In this document: piece by piece, positions 47,568 to 57,165 of the stretch
Layout: the number at the start of each line of letters is the position of its first letter
Position numbering within the stretch: position 1 is the stretch's first letter
Assembly (NCBI GenBank): GCA_016788885.1
Contig: JAEURX010000017.1
Location: 62,001-126,000, forward strand
DNA length: 64,000 nt
Source: Nitrospira sp.
GTDB taxonomy: Bacteria > Nitrospirota > Nitrospiria > Nitrospirales > Nitrospiraceae
Direction of reading: 5' to 3'
The notes under the pieces: model-generated
Databases searched by the model: none
Seen by the model: the letters and a program-made list of their open reading frames with translations, nothing else
What the model was told of the DNA's origin: nothing
Made by a program: the position numbers and the translations under genes

Positions 47568-47604
47568 ACTCCCGGGAGTCGGGCCATCCGTTCACCCGGT
47601 GAAC
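47568..47604. promoter_or_regulatory. Two adjacent dyads upstream of the sigma-54 activator
   Basis: ACTCCCGGGAGT (47568-47579) is a perfect 12-base palindrome and GTTCACC-C-GGTGAAC (47590-47604) a perfect 7+1+7 dyad. They begin 31 and 53 bases upstream of the activator start. The ~300-base gap (47538-47837) between this gene and the DUF4188 gene otherwise shows no gene. Confidence 0.5.
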
Positions 47605-47837
47605 TCTCACCTGACATGAAACTCCCAGGTCGTACCCTGTGCAAAAATGCGGCGCGCCGGTCGTCGCGTCGAGGAAGACACAGATCAAGGCGGAGGGAGC
47701 GGGGGGACGGTATGAATCGCGAACTGCAGATGGACGGTGCGCTCTCGAACCCACTGCCACGATGACGCTGTCTGACAAACCCGCTTGATCGGGGCAACAC
47801 GAACCACGCGGCACATCGCCCGCCGGATCGACGGAGG

Positions 47838-48350
47838 TTACCGCTCCAGTTCTTCTTCCGTCACCGCCGGCGGTAGCGTCGATTCACCGGCTCGTCCCGC
47901 CCGACTTCTTGCGGTAAACAGCGCGCCTTTGGCCGCCTGGACCGGAGCAAACCGCAAGAACCCGATCTCCTGCAGGATGTCGTTGTACACCGCCTCCATC
48001 CCGCCGCGCATGCAATAGGTTTCGTGCCAAAATCCCGTGCCGCCGGTATCGCGGAGAAAGTGTTGCCACCACCGCCGGTGGGGATCGGAACGTGCCCAAC
48101 GCTCGAGTGAGTCAAAATCCCGCCAATATTGCCGCATCCCGACATGCGGAGGGAACAAGGACCACACGAGATTTTCATGGAGCAGCAGCCCATCCGGCCT
48201 GGCCTCGACTGACTGGGCGATTTGAGGGCCGAAACCGAACAGCGTCTTGAGCCCGGTCCAGCGATTAACCCGCATCCCGAGGTAGATCACCACGAGATCC
48301 GGGAAGCCGGACAGGTCGACGGTCCTGCGCAGAATAGGGCTGGACATCAT
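47838..48350 (-). CDS. DUF4188 family protein
   Basis: 170 residues from ATG 48350 with GAGAGG upstream. Family marks are VVIYLGMRVNRWTGLKTLFGFGPQI, WSLFPPHVGMRQYWRDFDSLERWARSDPHRRWWQHFLRDTGGTGFWHETYCMRGGMEAVYNDI and GFLRFAPVQAAKG. DUF4188 belongs to the dimeric alpha/beta-barrel monooxygenase-like group; some relatives are annotated as heme-binding. Its function here is unknown. The next gene upstream encodes an exported small-barrel protein. Confidence 0.88.
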   Translation of the reverse strand: MMSSPILRRTVDLSGFPDLVVIYLGMRVNRWTGLKTLFGFGPQIAQSVEARPDGLLLHENLVWSLFPPHVGMRQYWRDFDSLERWARSDPHRRWWQHFLRDTGGTGFWHETYCMRGGMEAVYNDILQEIGFLRFAPVQAAKGALFTARSRAGRAGESTLPPAVTEEELER

Positions 48351-48405
48351 AGCCTCTCGGGAGGGATTGCGAATGGGTCCGGCTAACGCCACGGTGACTC
48401 GACGC

Positions 48406-48732
48406 CTACTTGCCGCGCCGCACAAGCACCGCCGCCACCTGATCCAGCCGTACAGTGGCATCGAAAAATTCCATCCCGGACAACTCGCTGAGCACCACCA
48501 CCTGGCTGTCGACCTTCGCCACCTTGCCGTCGAGGTCCTGTCCGGACACCAACTTCACCTTCACCCGCTTGCCCTGCTGTTGTTCGAGCGCCTGCCTGAT
48601 GGCGTCCGGACTGTTGGCATCGACCGTCGGCTCATCGGCCAGCACGCTTGGCACCCATGCCGTCCCTCCACCCGCCAGACACAGGACGAGCATGACCGCA
48701 CCGATCCCACAACGCCCAATCACATACCTCAT
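48406..48732 (-). CDS. Exported small beta-barrel protein, unknown function
   Basis: 108 residues with a strong ribosome site (GAGGGGGG) and a signal peptide (MRYVIGRCGIGAVMLVLCLAGGG...VLADE). The mature domain has a helix (SPDAIRQALEQQQ) and then a Sm-like or SH3-like strand pattern: GKRVKVKLVSGQDLDGKVAKVDSQVVVLSELSGMEFFDATVRLDQVAAVLVRR. I cannot assign a Pfam family. It resembles small LSm-type barrels, but the signal peptide puts it in the periplasm. Confidence 0.8.
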   Translation of the reverse strand: MRYVIGRCGIGAVMLVLCLAGGGTAWVPSVLADEPTVDANSPDAIRQALEQQQGKRVKVKLVSGQDLDGKVAKVDSQVVVLSELSGMEFFDATVRLDQVAAVLVRRGK

Positions 48733-48910
48733 AGTTGCCCCCCTCAGGAATGGACGACATCGACGTCGCTCGATACCTGCCCGACCTCACAGGCGAGCCG
48801 AGGATACCTGGAGGCTGCGGGAAAGTCACGCCGGCCGACTGCTTTACAGACGTGCACACCCGCGTTATCATCCCGCCCAGCCGCCACCCGATCTGACCAA
48901 GGAGACCCTC

Positions 48911-49459
48911 ATGGGATGGATCATCCTCATCGTGCTCGTGTTGCTCGTGCTGATCGTCGTCGGGATGTACAACGGCCTGGTGCGGCTCCGCGCCGCCTGC
49001 GAAAGCGCGTGGGCCGACATCGACGTGCAACTCAAACGCCGCTACGACCTGATCCCGAACCTCGTGGAAACCGTCAAGGCCTACGCCGCGCATGAAAAAG
49101 GCGCCCTTGAGGCCGTCATCAACGCCCGGGCCAACGCGATGGCGGCGCAGGGGCCGGAAGCCAAGGCCGCGGCAGAAAACCAACTCACCCAATCCTTACG
49201 ATCGTTGTTTGCGCTCGCGGAAGCCTACCCGCAACTGCGCGCGGTGGAAGCCTTCACGCAATTGCAAGGCAGCCTGAATCAGATCGAAGACGCGCTCCAA
49301 AACGCCCGCCGCTACTACAACGCGGTGGTCCGCGACTACAATGCCAAGCGCCTTGAGATTCCCACCAACTTCATCGCGCAATGGTTCGGGTTCATGGGAC
49401 GGCAATTTTTCGAACTGAGCGACAGCATCCAGCGCGAACCACCGCGAGTCCAGTTCTAA
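48911..49459 (+). CDS. LemA family protein
   Basis: 182 residues from ATG 48911. One N-terminal membrane helix ([21 protein letters not shown]) is followed by the LemA helical bundle: [100 protein letters not shown] and FIAQWFGF. LemA is a widespread envelope protein of unclear function. The next gene, DUF2207, begins 2 bases after its stop, a pairing seen in many genomes. Confidence 0.95.
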   Translation: MGWIILIVLVLLVLIVVGMYNGLVRLRAACESAWADIDVQLKRRYDLIPNLVETVKAYAAHEKGALEAVINARANAMAAQGPEAKAAAENQLTQSLRSLFALAEAYPQLRAVEAFTQLQGSLNQIEDALQNARRYYNAVVRDYNAKRLEIPTNFIAQWFGFMGRQFFELSDSIQREPPRVQF

Positions 49460-49460
49460 C

Positions 49461-51233
49461 GTGATTCGCCTGGTCGGCAGGACCTTGAGCGCCAGACGAC
49501 CGCACGGTCCATCCCCTGCATGGCTCTCGCTGCTCCTGCTGTGCCTCTGCCTCTTCTGGCAGGTGCTGCACGCCGATGCACGATCGTTCGTGCTCAGTCG
49601 CTTCGACGTCGATCTTCAGGTGCTCCCGAGTGGCGACCTGCTCGTCACGGAAACCGTCAGCCCTCGGTTCGAAGGTTCCTGGAACGGCATCGAGCGCCTC
49701 ATTCCCGTCGAATACCGCACCCCGCAAGGATTCAACTACCGGCTCCTGCTCGACATGGTCTCGGTCACCGACGAGCAAGGGACCGCGCTCAAATTCGAAA
49801 GCAGCCGTGAACGGCATTACCGGAACTTCCGCATCTGGATTCCCGGCGCAACGGACGCCACGCGCACCTTCGTCTTGAAATACCGGGTCCGCAACGGGCT
49901 GAAGTTCTTCGACGACCACGACGAGCTCTACTGGAATGTCACCGGCGATGAGTGGGACGTGCCGATCGAGCAGGCGTCCGCTCGCATCCTGCTGCCGCCG
50001 AATGCGACCGGCGTGCGCGCCCTCGCCTTTACCGGCGCCTATAGAGCCAGGGAAGAGGCGGCGACGGTCTCCACCGAAGGATCGCGCATCACCATGACGA
50101 TGACCCGCACACTGGGATTTCGCGAGGGACTCACGGCGGTGGTCGGATGGGACAAGGGCATCGTGGCGGCTCCCACGGCGGTGGATCGGACAGAGACCTT
50201 TCTCGTGAGCAACTGGGCACTGGGAATTCCCTTGCTCGTCTTCCTCGTCATGTATCGCCTGTGGAGCACGCGAGGCAAGGATCCGCGACTCCGGCCCATC
50301 ACGGTCGCCTACGAACCACCGGATCGACTGACTCCCGCCGAAGCCGGAACCCTCGTGGATGACAGTCCCGACACGCGCGACCTCACCGCCACCATCGTCG
50401 ACCTCGCCGTACGAGGATATCTTCGAATCGCCGAGCAGAAAGCCGAGCACTTGTTCGGCCTCTGGTCAAGTACCGACTATCGGTTTCAACGCACCAAGCC
50501 CACGCAGGAGTGGAGGACCTTGCCGGCCTATGAGCGCCTCCTGCTGGAAGCCCTGTTCAAAGACGCCGCCGCCGAGGAGGTCTTGCTGAGTTCCCTCGAA
50601 AACCGCTTCTACAAATCCCTGCCCCCGATTCAAGACGCACTCTTCGAGTCGCTCCAACAGCGAAAGTACTATGCGCAACGGCCGGACCGGGTAAAGCAGG
50701 GGTATCTGATCGGCGGGGTGGTACTGGGCATGCTGCTGACCGTCGGACTTTCCGTAGTGGCCGCTCGATGGGGGATGGCGCCGATGACATTTCTCTGGGC
50801 CGGCCTGCTTTCAGGCCTGATCGTGGTTGGATTCGGGCGCATCATGCCGGCTCGTACGGTGAAAGGGACGCGCGCGTTGGAAGGCGTGCTGGGCTTCGAG
50901 GAATTCCTGACCCGAGTGGAGGCGGACCGATTCGAGCGGGTGGTGAAAACACCGGAGTTGTTCGAGAAGTTTCTGCCCTATGCCATGGCCCTGGGTGTGG
51001 AGACGAATTGGGCGCGAGCGTTCGAGTCCATCGTGATGACCGCCCCGGCCTGGTACCAGGGAAGCGACCTCGCGCAGTTCAACACACGCGGCTTCACTAG
51101 CCGCATGGGGGACATGGCGTCCCGTACCGGTTCGACGATGACCTCAGCCCCGCGCAGTTCCGGCGGATCGGGATTCAGTGGAGGCGGCTCATCCGGCGGG
51201 GGCTTCGGCGGCGGAGGTGGCCGGGGCTTCTGA
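49461..51233 (+). CDS. DUF2207 membrane protein with glycine-rich tail
   Basis: 590 residues from a GTG start. A signal-like helix precedes a periplasmic beta domain ([45 protein letters not shown]), then a membrane helix ([17 protein letters not shown]), a cytoplasmic region ([38 protein letters not shown]) and two more helices near residue 415-465. It ends in a Gly/Ser-rich tail ([20 protein letters not shown]). The gene is coupled to lemA. Its function is unknown; the tail may be surface- or partner-binding. Confidence 0.93.
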   Translation: MIRLVGRTLSARRPHGPSPAWLSLLLLCLCLFWQVLHADARSFVLSRFDVDLQVLPSGDLLVTETVSPRFEGSWNGIERLIPVEYRTPQGFNYRLLLDMVSVTDEQGTALKFESSRERHYRNFRIWIPGATDATRTFVLKYRVRNGLKFFDDHDELYWNVTGDEWDVPIEQASARILLPPNATGVRALAFTGAYRAREEAATVSTEGSRITMTMTRTLGFREGLTAVVGWDKGIVAAPTAVDRTETFLVSNWALGIPLLVFLVMYRLWSTRGKDPRLRPITVAYEPPDRLTPAEAGTLVDDSPDTRDLTATIVDLAVRGYLRIAEQKAEHLFGLWSSTDYRFQRTKPTQEWRTLPAYERLLLEALFKDAAAEEVLLSSLENRFYKSLPPIQDALFESLQQRKYYAQRPDRVKQGYLIGGVVLGMLLTVGLSVVAARWGMAPMTFLWAGLLSGLIVVGFGRIMPARTVKGTRALEGVLGFEEFLTRVEADRFERVVKTPELFEKFLPYAMALGVETNWARAFESIVMTAPAWYQGSDLAQFNTRGFTSRMGDMASRTGSTMTSAPRSSGGSGFSGGGSSGGGFGGGGGRGF

Positions 51234-51288
51234 GCCGTCGACAGCAACCGCTCGTGCGGCTACCACGGATAGCCTGACCCGCCATCTG

Positions 51289-51468
51289 TCACGAGGTCAG
51301 CTTCTCCGCAAGAAAAATACCCGCCAGGATAAACGTGCCACAGATCGCCAGGAAGATGTAGAACAGGATCTGCGCAATCTCAGCGGCGCCTTGCGCAACA
51401 CCGCCGAATCCCAATGCCCCGGCAGCCATGGCAATGATGAAAAAAATCGCCGCCCATTTCAAAAACAT
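51289..51468 (-). CDS. DUF1328-type small membrane protein
   Basis: 59 residues from the ATG at 51468 (GGGAGGG upstream) to a TGA at 51289. The product [20 protein letters not shown]... followed by [22 protein letters not shown] matches the DUF1328 pattern of two membrane helices linked by a GxGGVA turn. Such proteins are common near stress-linked envelope genes. It sits just after the PRC-barrel gene and probably shares its transcript. Confidence 0.85.
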   Translation of the reverse strand: MFLKWAAIFFIIAMAAGALGFGGVAQGAAEIAQILFYIFLAICGTFILAGIFLAEKLTS

Positions 51469-51480
51469 GGCACCCTCCCC

Positions 51481-51924
51481 TTACCTGGTGACCTTGTGCT
51501 CGCCGCTCACATTGGGCACGGGGACTCCGTAGAACTCATAGATAACGGTGGTCTGCGCCAAATCGCCGAAATCCGGCCAGTGGCTCTTGTCGAACCCCGG
51601 AGCCTGCTTCAAATCCCGCTTCGTCGCGTCGATGAGAATGTGGCTCTTATCCGTCGCCACCTGTAGCGCATCCCACGGAATCGCGAAGTATTTGTCCTTG
51701 ATGCCCAGGAACCCGCCAAAATCGAGCACCGCATAATCGATGGCCCCGTCGTCCGGATTGATGACCAGATCCTTGATATCGCCCAGGTTTTTTCCATCCG
51801 TTCCCAACACATTCATCCCCATCAACTGGCTGGCCTTAAACACCCCGCTGCGATCTCGCGCATCGGCTTGGTGAACCAGGGCGACCGATAGGCATGTCAC
51901 GAGAATGGCGATGGCGTACCGCAT
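51481..51924 (-). CDS. Exported PRC-barrel protein
   Basis: 147 residues with signal peptide (AIAILVTCLSVALVHQADA) and strong ribosome site (AAAGGAGG). The PRC-barrel is FKASQLMGMNVLGTDGKNLGDIKDLVINPDDGAIDYAVLDFGGFLGIKDKYFAIPWDALQVATDKSHILID. The C-terminal KSHWPDFGDLAQTTVIYEFYG is common in relatives annotated as exported PRC-barrel proteins. It acts in the periplasm; the partner is unknown. Confidence 0.9.
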   Translation of the reverse strand: MRYAIAILVTCLSVALVHQADARDRSGVFKASQLMGMNVLGTDGKNLGDIKDLVINPDDGAIDYAVLDFGGFLGIKDKYFAIPWDALQVATDKSHILIDATKRDLKQAPGFDKSHWPDFGDLAQTTVIYEFYGVPVPNVSGEHKVTR

Positions 51925-52176
51925 GGAGGCCTCCTTTCAAGAATCGCTCACAGTGCCTTCTGCGTATTGAACACCGGCGACGGAGGGAAGACACTTCTCG
52001 GAAACCCTAGTTTCCAAACACGGCACCCACCCTGACAGGAGATGGTTCAGCGGAAGATCATCCCAAAGAGGATGAGGCACACACCGACGAGGCCGCCGAC
52101 CGAAGGCTTGTCGTAGCAACGGATCGGCGATTCCAGCAGAAATGCTCCTGACTACTGTGGGTTCACCTGAGGCGAA

Positions 52177-52620
52177 TCAGGAACCAACGGGAACCGGTCT
52201 GCGCCGTTCATCCATGTCGATAAGATCGAACAGGGGGTGCTGCGTAAATTCAACCTGCTTCGCCAGCTCAGGGCTGAGCCTGCCCAAGAGCCGGGCCAAG
52301 GCACGATCAGGTTGAAGCCGCACCAAGCCATCGCTCCAGGCCTCGATCTCTTGAGAGGTGTGCAGCAGCGCCGTCGCCGTGACCCAGGCCAGAATGGCCT
52401 CATCGTCGTCGTTGGACAGCACCGCCTGTCGAAGGGCCTCCGGTTGCAATCCGGTGAAGGCGAGGAACCGACCGTCCAACGGCAAGCCGGGGCGAAGAAG
52501 GAACGGCACGTACGGTTCAGGTAAGAGCCCCTGCGCATGGAGCCGCACCTTGTCGATCAGCCGCGGCAGAATGACATAGCCGCCCAGACGCTCCCGTGGC
52601 GACCGAAGTCTATCCGACAT
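52177..52620 (-). CDS. DUF5069-like protein
   Basis: 147 residues. It begins LRSPRERLGGYVILPRLIDKVRLHAQGLLPEPYV, the DUF5069 start, followed by FLAFTGLQPEALRQAVLSNDDDEAILAWVTATALLHTSQEIEAWSDGLV. The end HPLFDLIDMDERRRP is also family-like. No signal peptide. Function unknown. Confidence 0.85.
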   Translation of the reverse strand: MSDRLRSPRERLGGYVILPRLIDKVRLHAQGLLPEPYVPFLLRPGLPLDGRFLAFTGLQPEALRQAVLSNDDDEAILAWVTATALLHTSQEIEAWSDGLVRLQPDRALARLLGRLSPELAKQVEFTQHPLFDLIDMDERRRPVPVGS

Positions 52621-52736
52621 GACTCACCGAGGCTTGCAAGACCATACTCTCCTCACCCGATCGTCCCCCACTCCGCCACCGATCGTCCGTTGAACGCGCG
52701 CTGATGGAGAGTGGGGATCGACGACCGCGCAACAGG

Positions 52737-53759
52737 CTAGACCGAGGACACCAGCACCTGCTCGATCGACCCGGCCACAGGATACAGTTCCGTCCTGGAA
52801 AATCCCGCAGCCGCAAACATCTGCTCGTATTCACGAAACGTGTAGGCGTCCCCTTCCGGTGTGGTGGCGAGCATGATCAAGCTAAATTCCGCGACCGGCG
52901 GCGGCGTCACACGGTCGTCGTGCGGGATGAATTCCAACGTGATGACCCGCCCGCCAGGCGCCAACGCCCGATGAACCTTGCGCAACAGCGCCTCGCAGGT
53001 CGGCACGGAAAAATGATGGAGAAAATTCGTGAGCAGGACGAGATCGTAGCCGGACCCTAAATCCTGCTGGAATGCATCGCCGGCGATCGTGTGATAGCGC
53101 GACTCGAGGCCGGACTTCTGGGCTAGCTCGCGGGCCACCGTCAATACGTTGGGCCAATCCAGGGCCGTCACTTCAGCCTCAGGACACCGGGCCGCAATCT
53201 CGATGCCGAACAGCCCGTGCCCGGCTGCAACATCCAATACCTTTTTTACGTTCGGCTGCGACTGTCGCACGAAGATGCCGATTTCCTCTGCCGGCTTGAC
53301 CATCATCGGGATCATCGAGCGCGCGAAATCGACCCAGAGCGGATGCTCCGGCGTGACCGTGCCGGCGTCGCCCACCACGGTTCCTCCTTTACGTACCGCC
53401 TCGGTCAAGTTGTCGAAGGCAGCGATGAACTTCGGCGCATGCAAAAACCCGAGGACCGACCCCATGTAGGCAGGCGACCGCCGGTCGAGAAACACCTGAC
53501 TGTCCGGCGTCAATTTGTACCGATCGCCTTCTTTGGTGAGGAAGCCTTGGATGGTGAGGTAATCTGCCAGGATGCGCACGCCGCGCTGGGCTGCGCCGCA
53601 ACGCTCGGCGAGGGCCGGCACCTGGTCATGCCCCAATCCGATGGCGGTGAAGAGATCCAACTCGACAGCGGCCTTGAGCGCCTGTGAACGCTGGTACGCA
53701 TTCGCGGTTTGGAAGAACAACTGCGGGGTCGGCCCACCGGCCGGCTCGGGTTTCAACAT
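52737..53759 (-). CDS. SAM-dependent O-methyltransferase-like protein with dimerisation domain
   Basis: 340 residues from ATG 53759. An N-terminal winged-helix dimerisation domain (AYQRSQALKAAVELDLFTAIG, GVRILADYLTIQGFLTKEGDRYKLT) precedes a class I methyltransferase domain with SAM motif VKKVLDVAAGHGLFGIEIAARCPEAEVTALDWPNVL, the motif DLVLLTNFLHHF and GGRVITLEFIPHDDRVTPP. This is the architecture of small-molecule O-methyltransferases. No biosynthetic partners lie beside it, so the acceptor is unknown. Confidence 0.93.
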   Translation of the reverse strand: MLKPEPAGGPTPQLFFQTANAYQRSQALKAAVELDLFTAIGLGHDQVPALAERCGAAQRGVRILADYLTIQGFLTKEGDRYKLTPDSQVFLDRRSPAYMGSVLGFLHAPKFIAAFDNLTEAVRKGGTVVGDAGTVTPEHPLWVDFARSMIPMMVKPAEEIGIFVRQSQPNVKKVLDVAAGHGLFGIEIAARCPEAEVTALDWPNVLTVARELAQKSGLESRYHTIAGDAFQQDLGSGYDLVLLTNFLHHFSVPTCEALLRKVHRALAPGGRVITLEFIPHDDRVTPPPVAEFSLIMLATTPEGDAYTFREYEQMFAAAGFSRTELYPVAGSIEQVLVSSV

Positions 53760-53919
53760 CGGCAACACTCCTCGGTTCGATGGTGAAGGCCATACGACGG
53801 ATCGGCATGGGCGAATTGTAATCCTTTGCGCGGATTGATGCGAGGGCAGGACAGGAGCGCGTCGGCTGACAGGATTCACGGCGAGGCGAGAGCACGAACC
53901 GGGGCAGCGGGCATGTCCC

Positions 53920-56900
53920 TCAATGAACCATCGGCTTGTGCGTCAGCTTCACCTCAGTGCCGGCAGGGAACGCCGGGCCCAATCGAATGTGCCGCGAAGG
54001 CCCTCGCAGCGTGACGCGCATCACATGGCCGTCCCACTGCCACGTGATGGTTCCTCCGGGAATGGCCAGGTTCGACACGGCCATCGGCTGCGCAAGCCAG
54101 GCCGGAGTGATGCCTGCCCCGATCACCACTGAGGGCACTGCCGCCGTCTCATCGACGTAGGCCAGCATGTCCTGCTGCAGCAACAGTAGCAACGCCGCCG
54201 TTTCATAGTCCGGCGTAACGGCCAGCTCATTGTGCCAGCCCCTCGCATATTGCCATCCGTCCGCCAACTCATCCGTGATCGACCTTGCGCTGTCCCAGGT
54301 ATATAACCCGGGAGAGGCCTGTCGGCTCCACGCGTGATGGAGCGTGCTCCACACCACCTCCGGCCGCCCCGAGCGCAAGGCCTGATGGGCCTGTGCCAAT
54401 TGGCCCGTAACCGTGCCCCGCTCCTCCGTGGGACGATAGGTCACCATCGGCTGGCCCAACTGATGCTTCCGGAGAGCGGACCCGACCAACGAACGCAGTC
54501 CCGTCGGTGACGCGCCGCCGTCCTGAGTCCCATCGGGAAACTGCCGCATCCAACTTTCTTGGAGACTCTGTGCCTCCGTTCGCCAACGCGCCGCATAGTG
54601 GCGCTTCCCGAGTCGTTCAGCAAACTCGGCGGCAGCCAGGAGGCCGCGATAACTCACGGCGTTCACATAGCGTACCGGCCAGTCCTCGCCGACCCGCCCG
54701 ACAATCACCCCGTCGCGGGCCGGTTGAGCCAGCACCGCCGTCCTGGTCTGGCGAAGATGCTGGAAGTCATGCGGAGCCGGCACCGTGTAGGATTCCACAA
54801 TGGGCGAGCGGGCCTCCATCATCTCCTCGATTCGCCCGACCTTTCGCAGCAGATGCGGCCATAACCAGTCGTCGTGCACCGGATCGGCAATATAGCCGGC
54901 GGACTCGGTGAGCGCCCAAATCGCCAGGCCCGGCGCGTCGGCTTCCGGCCCTGATCCTCCCGCGAAATCATGCGTCGCCAAAAACTGCGAGAGCACCCGG
55001 CCGACTTTGGGATCTCCGGCACGGGCCAGCGCCGCCGTGATATAGGCCCCCTGCCGATGCCAGGCGCGATAGAACAGGGCCGGATCGCCGGGTCGCGTTT
55101 CATCATCGACCAGGCTCATCATCAGATGGCTGATTTGGGCATTCATGGACGCCTGCATACGCGGGTCGGGCAACGCCAGACGCGCGCGTTTCGGCGCATC
55201 CCTGTACGAGCGCTCCATTTCCACAGGCGGCTGCAGATCGGAAAGGACCAGACGAATCTCCTCGCCGGCTTTGGCTGACGACGCCGCGAATGCGATCCGC
55301 GCATAACCCCACCCGGCTTCCCCGCTCCAGGACGTGGCCGTCGATTGCGCAGTCATCCAGCCCGGCTGATTCTCGTCCCCCAACGTAATGGCCGCAGGAG
55401 CGGGGGTGGCACTCAGTGCCCACCGATGATTCACCGTGAGCTGTCCCGCATCCTGGCTCAGTGCGGTGACCGGTCCTCCAGCAGGCCCCACGCTTCGAAT
55501 CACAATCACCGGCACGTGTGGCGTCTCGTTCTTCAATCGAAGCTCCCAACGAGTCGCATCCAGCCTGGACCAGGTGGCGTGATAGTACGGCGTCTTCGTC
55601 ACGATGGCAGGAATGGTCGCATGGGTGGCCGGCCCGAATTCCTGCGTGATCACGTTGAGCGGCACAGTCTGACTGATCACCACCGGCAACCCCTTGGCAT
55701 CGCAGAACCACAGCGACACGCCGAAGCTCGGTGTCTGCGGGCTAAAGTCCCCGCCCGGTTCATGGTAGGCCGTGCCGCCCTCCGGCGCTCCTGGGACCGC
55801 AAGCGGCACATGACCGACCGATCGCGGCCAGGGGCGCGCCGGGTCCTGCTCCATCATCGTCGTCATCAATTCGCGCTGCGGGGTGAACTGTGTGGCCGAA
55901 TGAGCGGCGGCTTGAAATTGTTGCCAGTTGTTGAACGCGACACAACAGAGCAGCAGCGCCGTGAGACTCAGCACGATCCGACGGCCAGGCCCGACGGCGC
56001 CGAATGCCGCCACCGCGAGCAGCAGTGGCAGAAAATTCAAACTGTAGACAAAGGTCTCTTCGCCGTAGAGGAGATGCAGCACGAATTCAAACAGCAGCAA
56101 GCCGCCAAGAACCAGTCGAAACCGCACTTGTCGATCCGACACTAGAAATCGCCACAGCCCGTTCAGGAGCAACAGGGACCAGAGGACGACGGCCACACGC
56201 CCAAGCCAGCCGGCCGAACCGGGTGAGGAAAACTGGAAGGTCAGCCGATCCGCCAGGCGGAAGGCGTCCGCCTTCGATTGCGCGTAAGCGTCATCTTTCA
56301 CAAAGCGGACCGTCGGCGCGACGAGGCTGTGAAATACGAAGGAGGAGACAATATTGGAGATCCCCCCGGACTGCGGGTGATTGATAAACGAGGTCTCCGC
56401 GCGGTGGCCGATGAAAAATTCCGACGAGGGAAAGATGAATTTCTGAACACCCCAGAGCAGCACCACCAGACAAAGCGCATTCACGGAGAGCTGGACCGCC
56501 TGCTTCCAAGGCCATCGGGCCAGACTGACGAGCAGGCCGGCCACCCAATTGGTCACGGTGAAACTGAGCGTCAATGCGCTGGCGACCACGTAGGCACCGG
56601 CGCCGAACGTCCGCTGCTCGGCACTGAGCAGCAGCACCAGTGCCAGCATGATCGACAACGAGCCCCAGGAATAGGAGTTGGGGATCGGAAGCCAAAACAA
56701 GGCTGCTGCGCTACAGAGGCCGAGCAGCGTGAACAAGATCGCATCGATGAAGCGACAGCCCAGCAGACGAAACAGGAGGTACAGCGTGCCGCCCCAGAGT
56801 CCGGCGACCAGGCCGCTGACCAACAACACGGCGCGTAACGGGCTGACCGAGAGGCCGTGCTTCACCAGATAGACCGGTACAAACGTGATTAAGGAGAACA

Positions 56901-57165
56901 GGGGATGCACCGACGTGCGGTAATGATCGTCATGCACGCGGGTCATGTTCGAGATTTCGCGAAGCGTGTCGGCCTCGAACCAGAAATCCATCGACTGAAA
57001 GAGAAACGATGGGAGCGCACGGGCGATGAAAAGACACGCAACCGTCACCGCCAGACCGAAGAGCACGGCCATCAGCCAATCCATTCGATTGAGACCCGAA
57101 TGGCTGGAGGGAGGCGTAGGTCCCGGCAGCTCCGGAATGTCCAGTTCATAGTCGTGCGCGGCCAT
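53920..57165 (-). CDS. Giant membrane protein: GT39-like N-terminus fused to alpha-toroid domain
   Basis: 1081 residues from ATG 57165; the frame is open to 57303, which would add a non-signal extension. The N-terminal ~430 residues have about 9-11 membrane helices (MDWLMAVLFGLAVTVACLFIARALPSFLFQ, VHPLFSLITFVPVYLVKHGL) and resemble GT39/GT-C-type mannosyltransferase membrane domains. A periplasmic beta-rich middle part (ISQTVPLNVITQEFGPAT, TRWELRLKNETPHVPVIV) follows. The last ~420 residues are helical repeats (YRAWHRQGAYITAALARAG, AGYIADPVHDDWLWPHLLRKVGRIEEMM, NAVSYRGLLAAAEFAERLGKRHYAARWRTEAQSL), like the (alpha/alpha)6 toroid of glycoside hydrolases. The domain reading is mine and moderately secure; no catalytic pair is identified. 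Confidence 0.8.
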   Translation of the reverse strand: MAAHDYELDIPELPGPTPPSSHSGLNRMDWLMAVLFGLAVTVACLFIARALPSFLFQSMDFWFEADTLREISNMTRVHDDHYRTSVHPLFSLITFVPVYLVKHGLSVSPLRAVLLVSGLVAGLWGGTLYLLFRLLGCRFIDAILFTLLGLCSAAALFWLPIPNSYSWGSLSIMLALVLLLSAEQRTFGAGAYVVASALTLSFTVTNWVAGLLVSLARWPWKQAVQLSVNALCLVVLLWGVQKFIFPSSEFFIGHRAETSFINHPQSGGISNIVSSFVFHSLVAPTVRFVKDDAYAQSKADAFRLADRLTFQFSSPGSAGWLGRVAVVLWSLLLLNGLWRFLVSDRQVRFRLVLGGLLLFEFVLHLLYGEETFVYSLNFLPLLLAVAAFGAVGPGRRIVLSLTALLLCCVAFNNWQQFQAAAHSATQFTPQRELMTTMMEQDPARPWPRSVGHVPLAVPGAPEGGTAYHEPGGDFSPQTPSFGVSLWFCDAKGLPVVISQTVPLNVITQEFGPATHATIPAIVTKTPYYHATWSRLDATRWELRLKNETPHVPVIVIRSVGPAGGPVTALSQDAGQLTVNHRWALSATPAPAAITLGDENQPGWMTAQSTATSWSGEAGWGYARIAFAASSAKAGEEIRLVLSDLQPPVEMERSYRDAPKRARLALPDPRMQASMNAQISHLMMSLVDDETRPGDPALFYRAWHRQGAYITAALARAGDPKVGRVLSQFLATHDFAGGSGPEADAPGLAIWALTESAGYIADPVHDDWLWPHLLRKVGRIEEMMEARSPIVESYTVPAPHDFQHLRQTRTAVLAQPARDGVIVGRVGEDWPVRYVNAVSYRGLLAAAEFAERLGKRHYAARWRTEAQSLQESWMRQFPDGTQDGGASPTGLRSLVGSALRKHQLGQPMVTYRPTEERGTVTGQLAQAHQALRSGRPEVVWSTLHHAWSRQASPGLYTWDSARSITDELADGWQYARGWHNELAVTPDYETAALLLLLQQDMLAYVDETAAVPSVVIGAGITPAWLAQPMAVSNLAIPGGTITWQWDGHVMRVTLRGPSRHIRLGPAFPAGTEVKLTHKPMVH

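Noticed and set aside
51937-52119. 60-codon minus-strand frame after the PRC-barrel gene
   Set aside because: It has no ribosome site and no composition of a real protein; it overlaps the CTG-start candidate in another frame.
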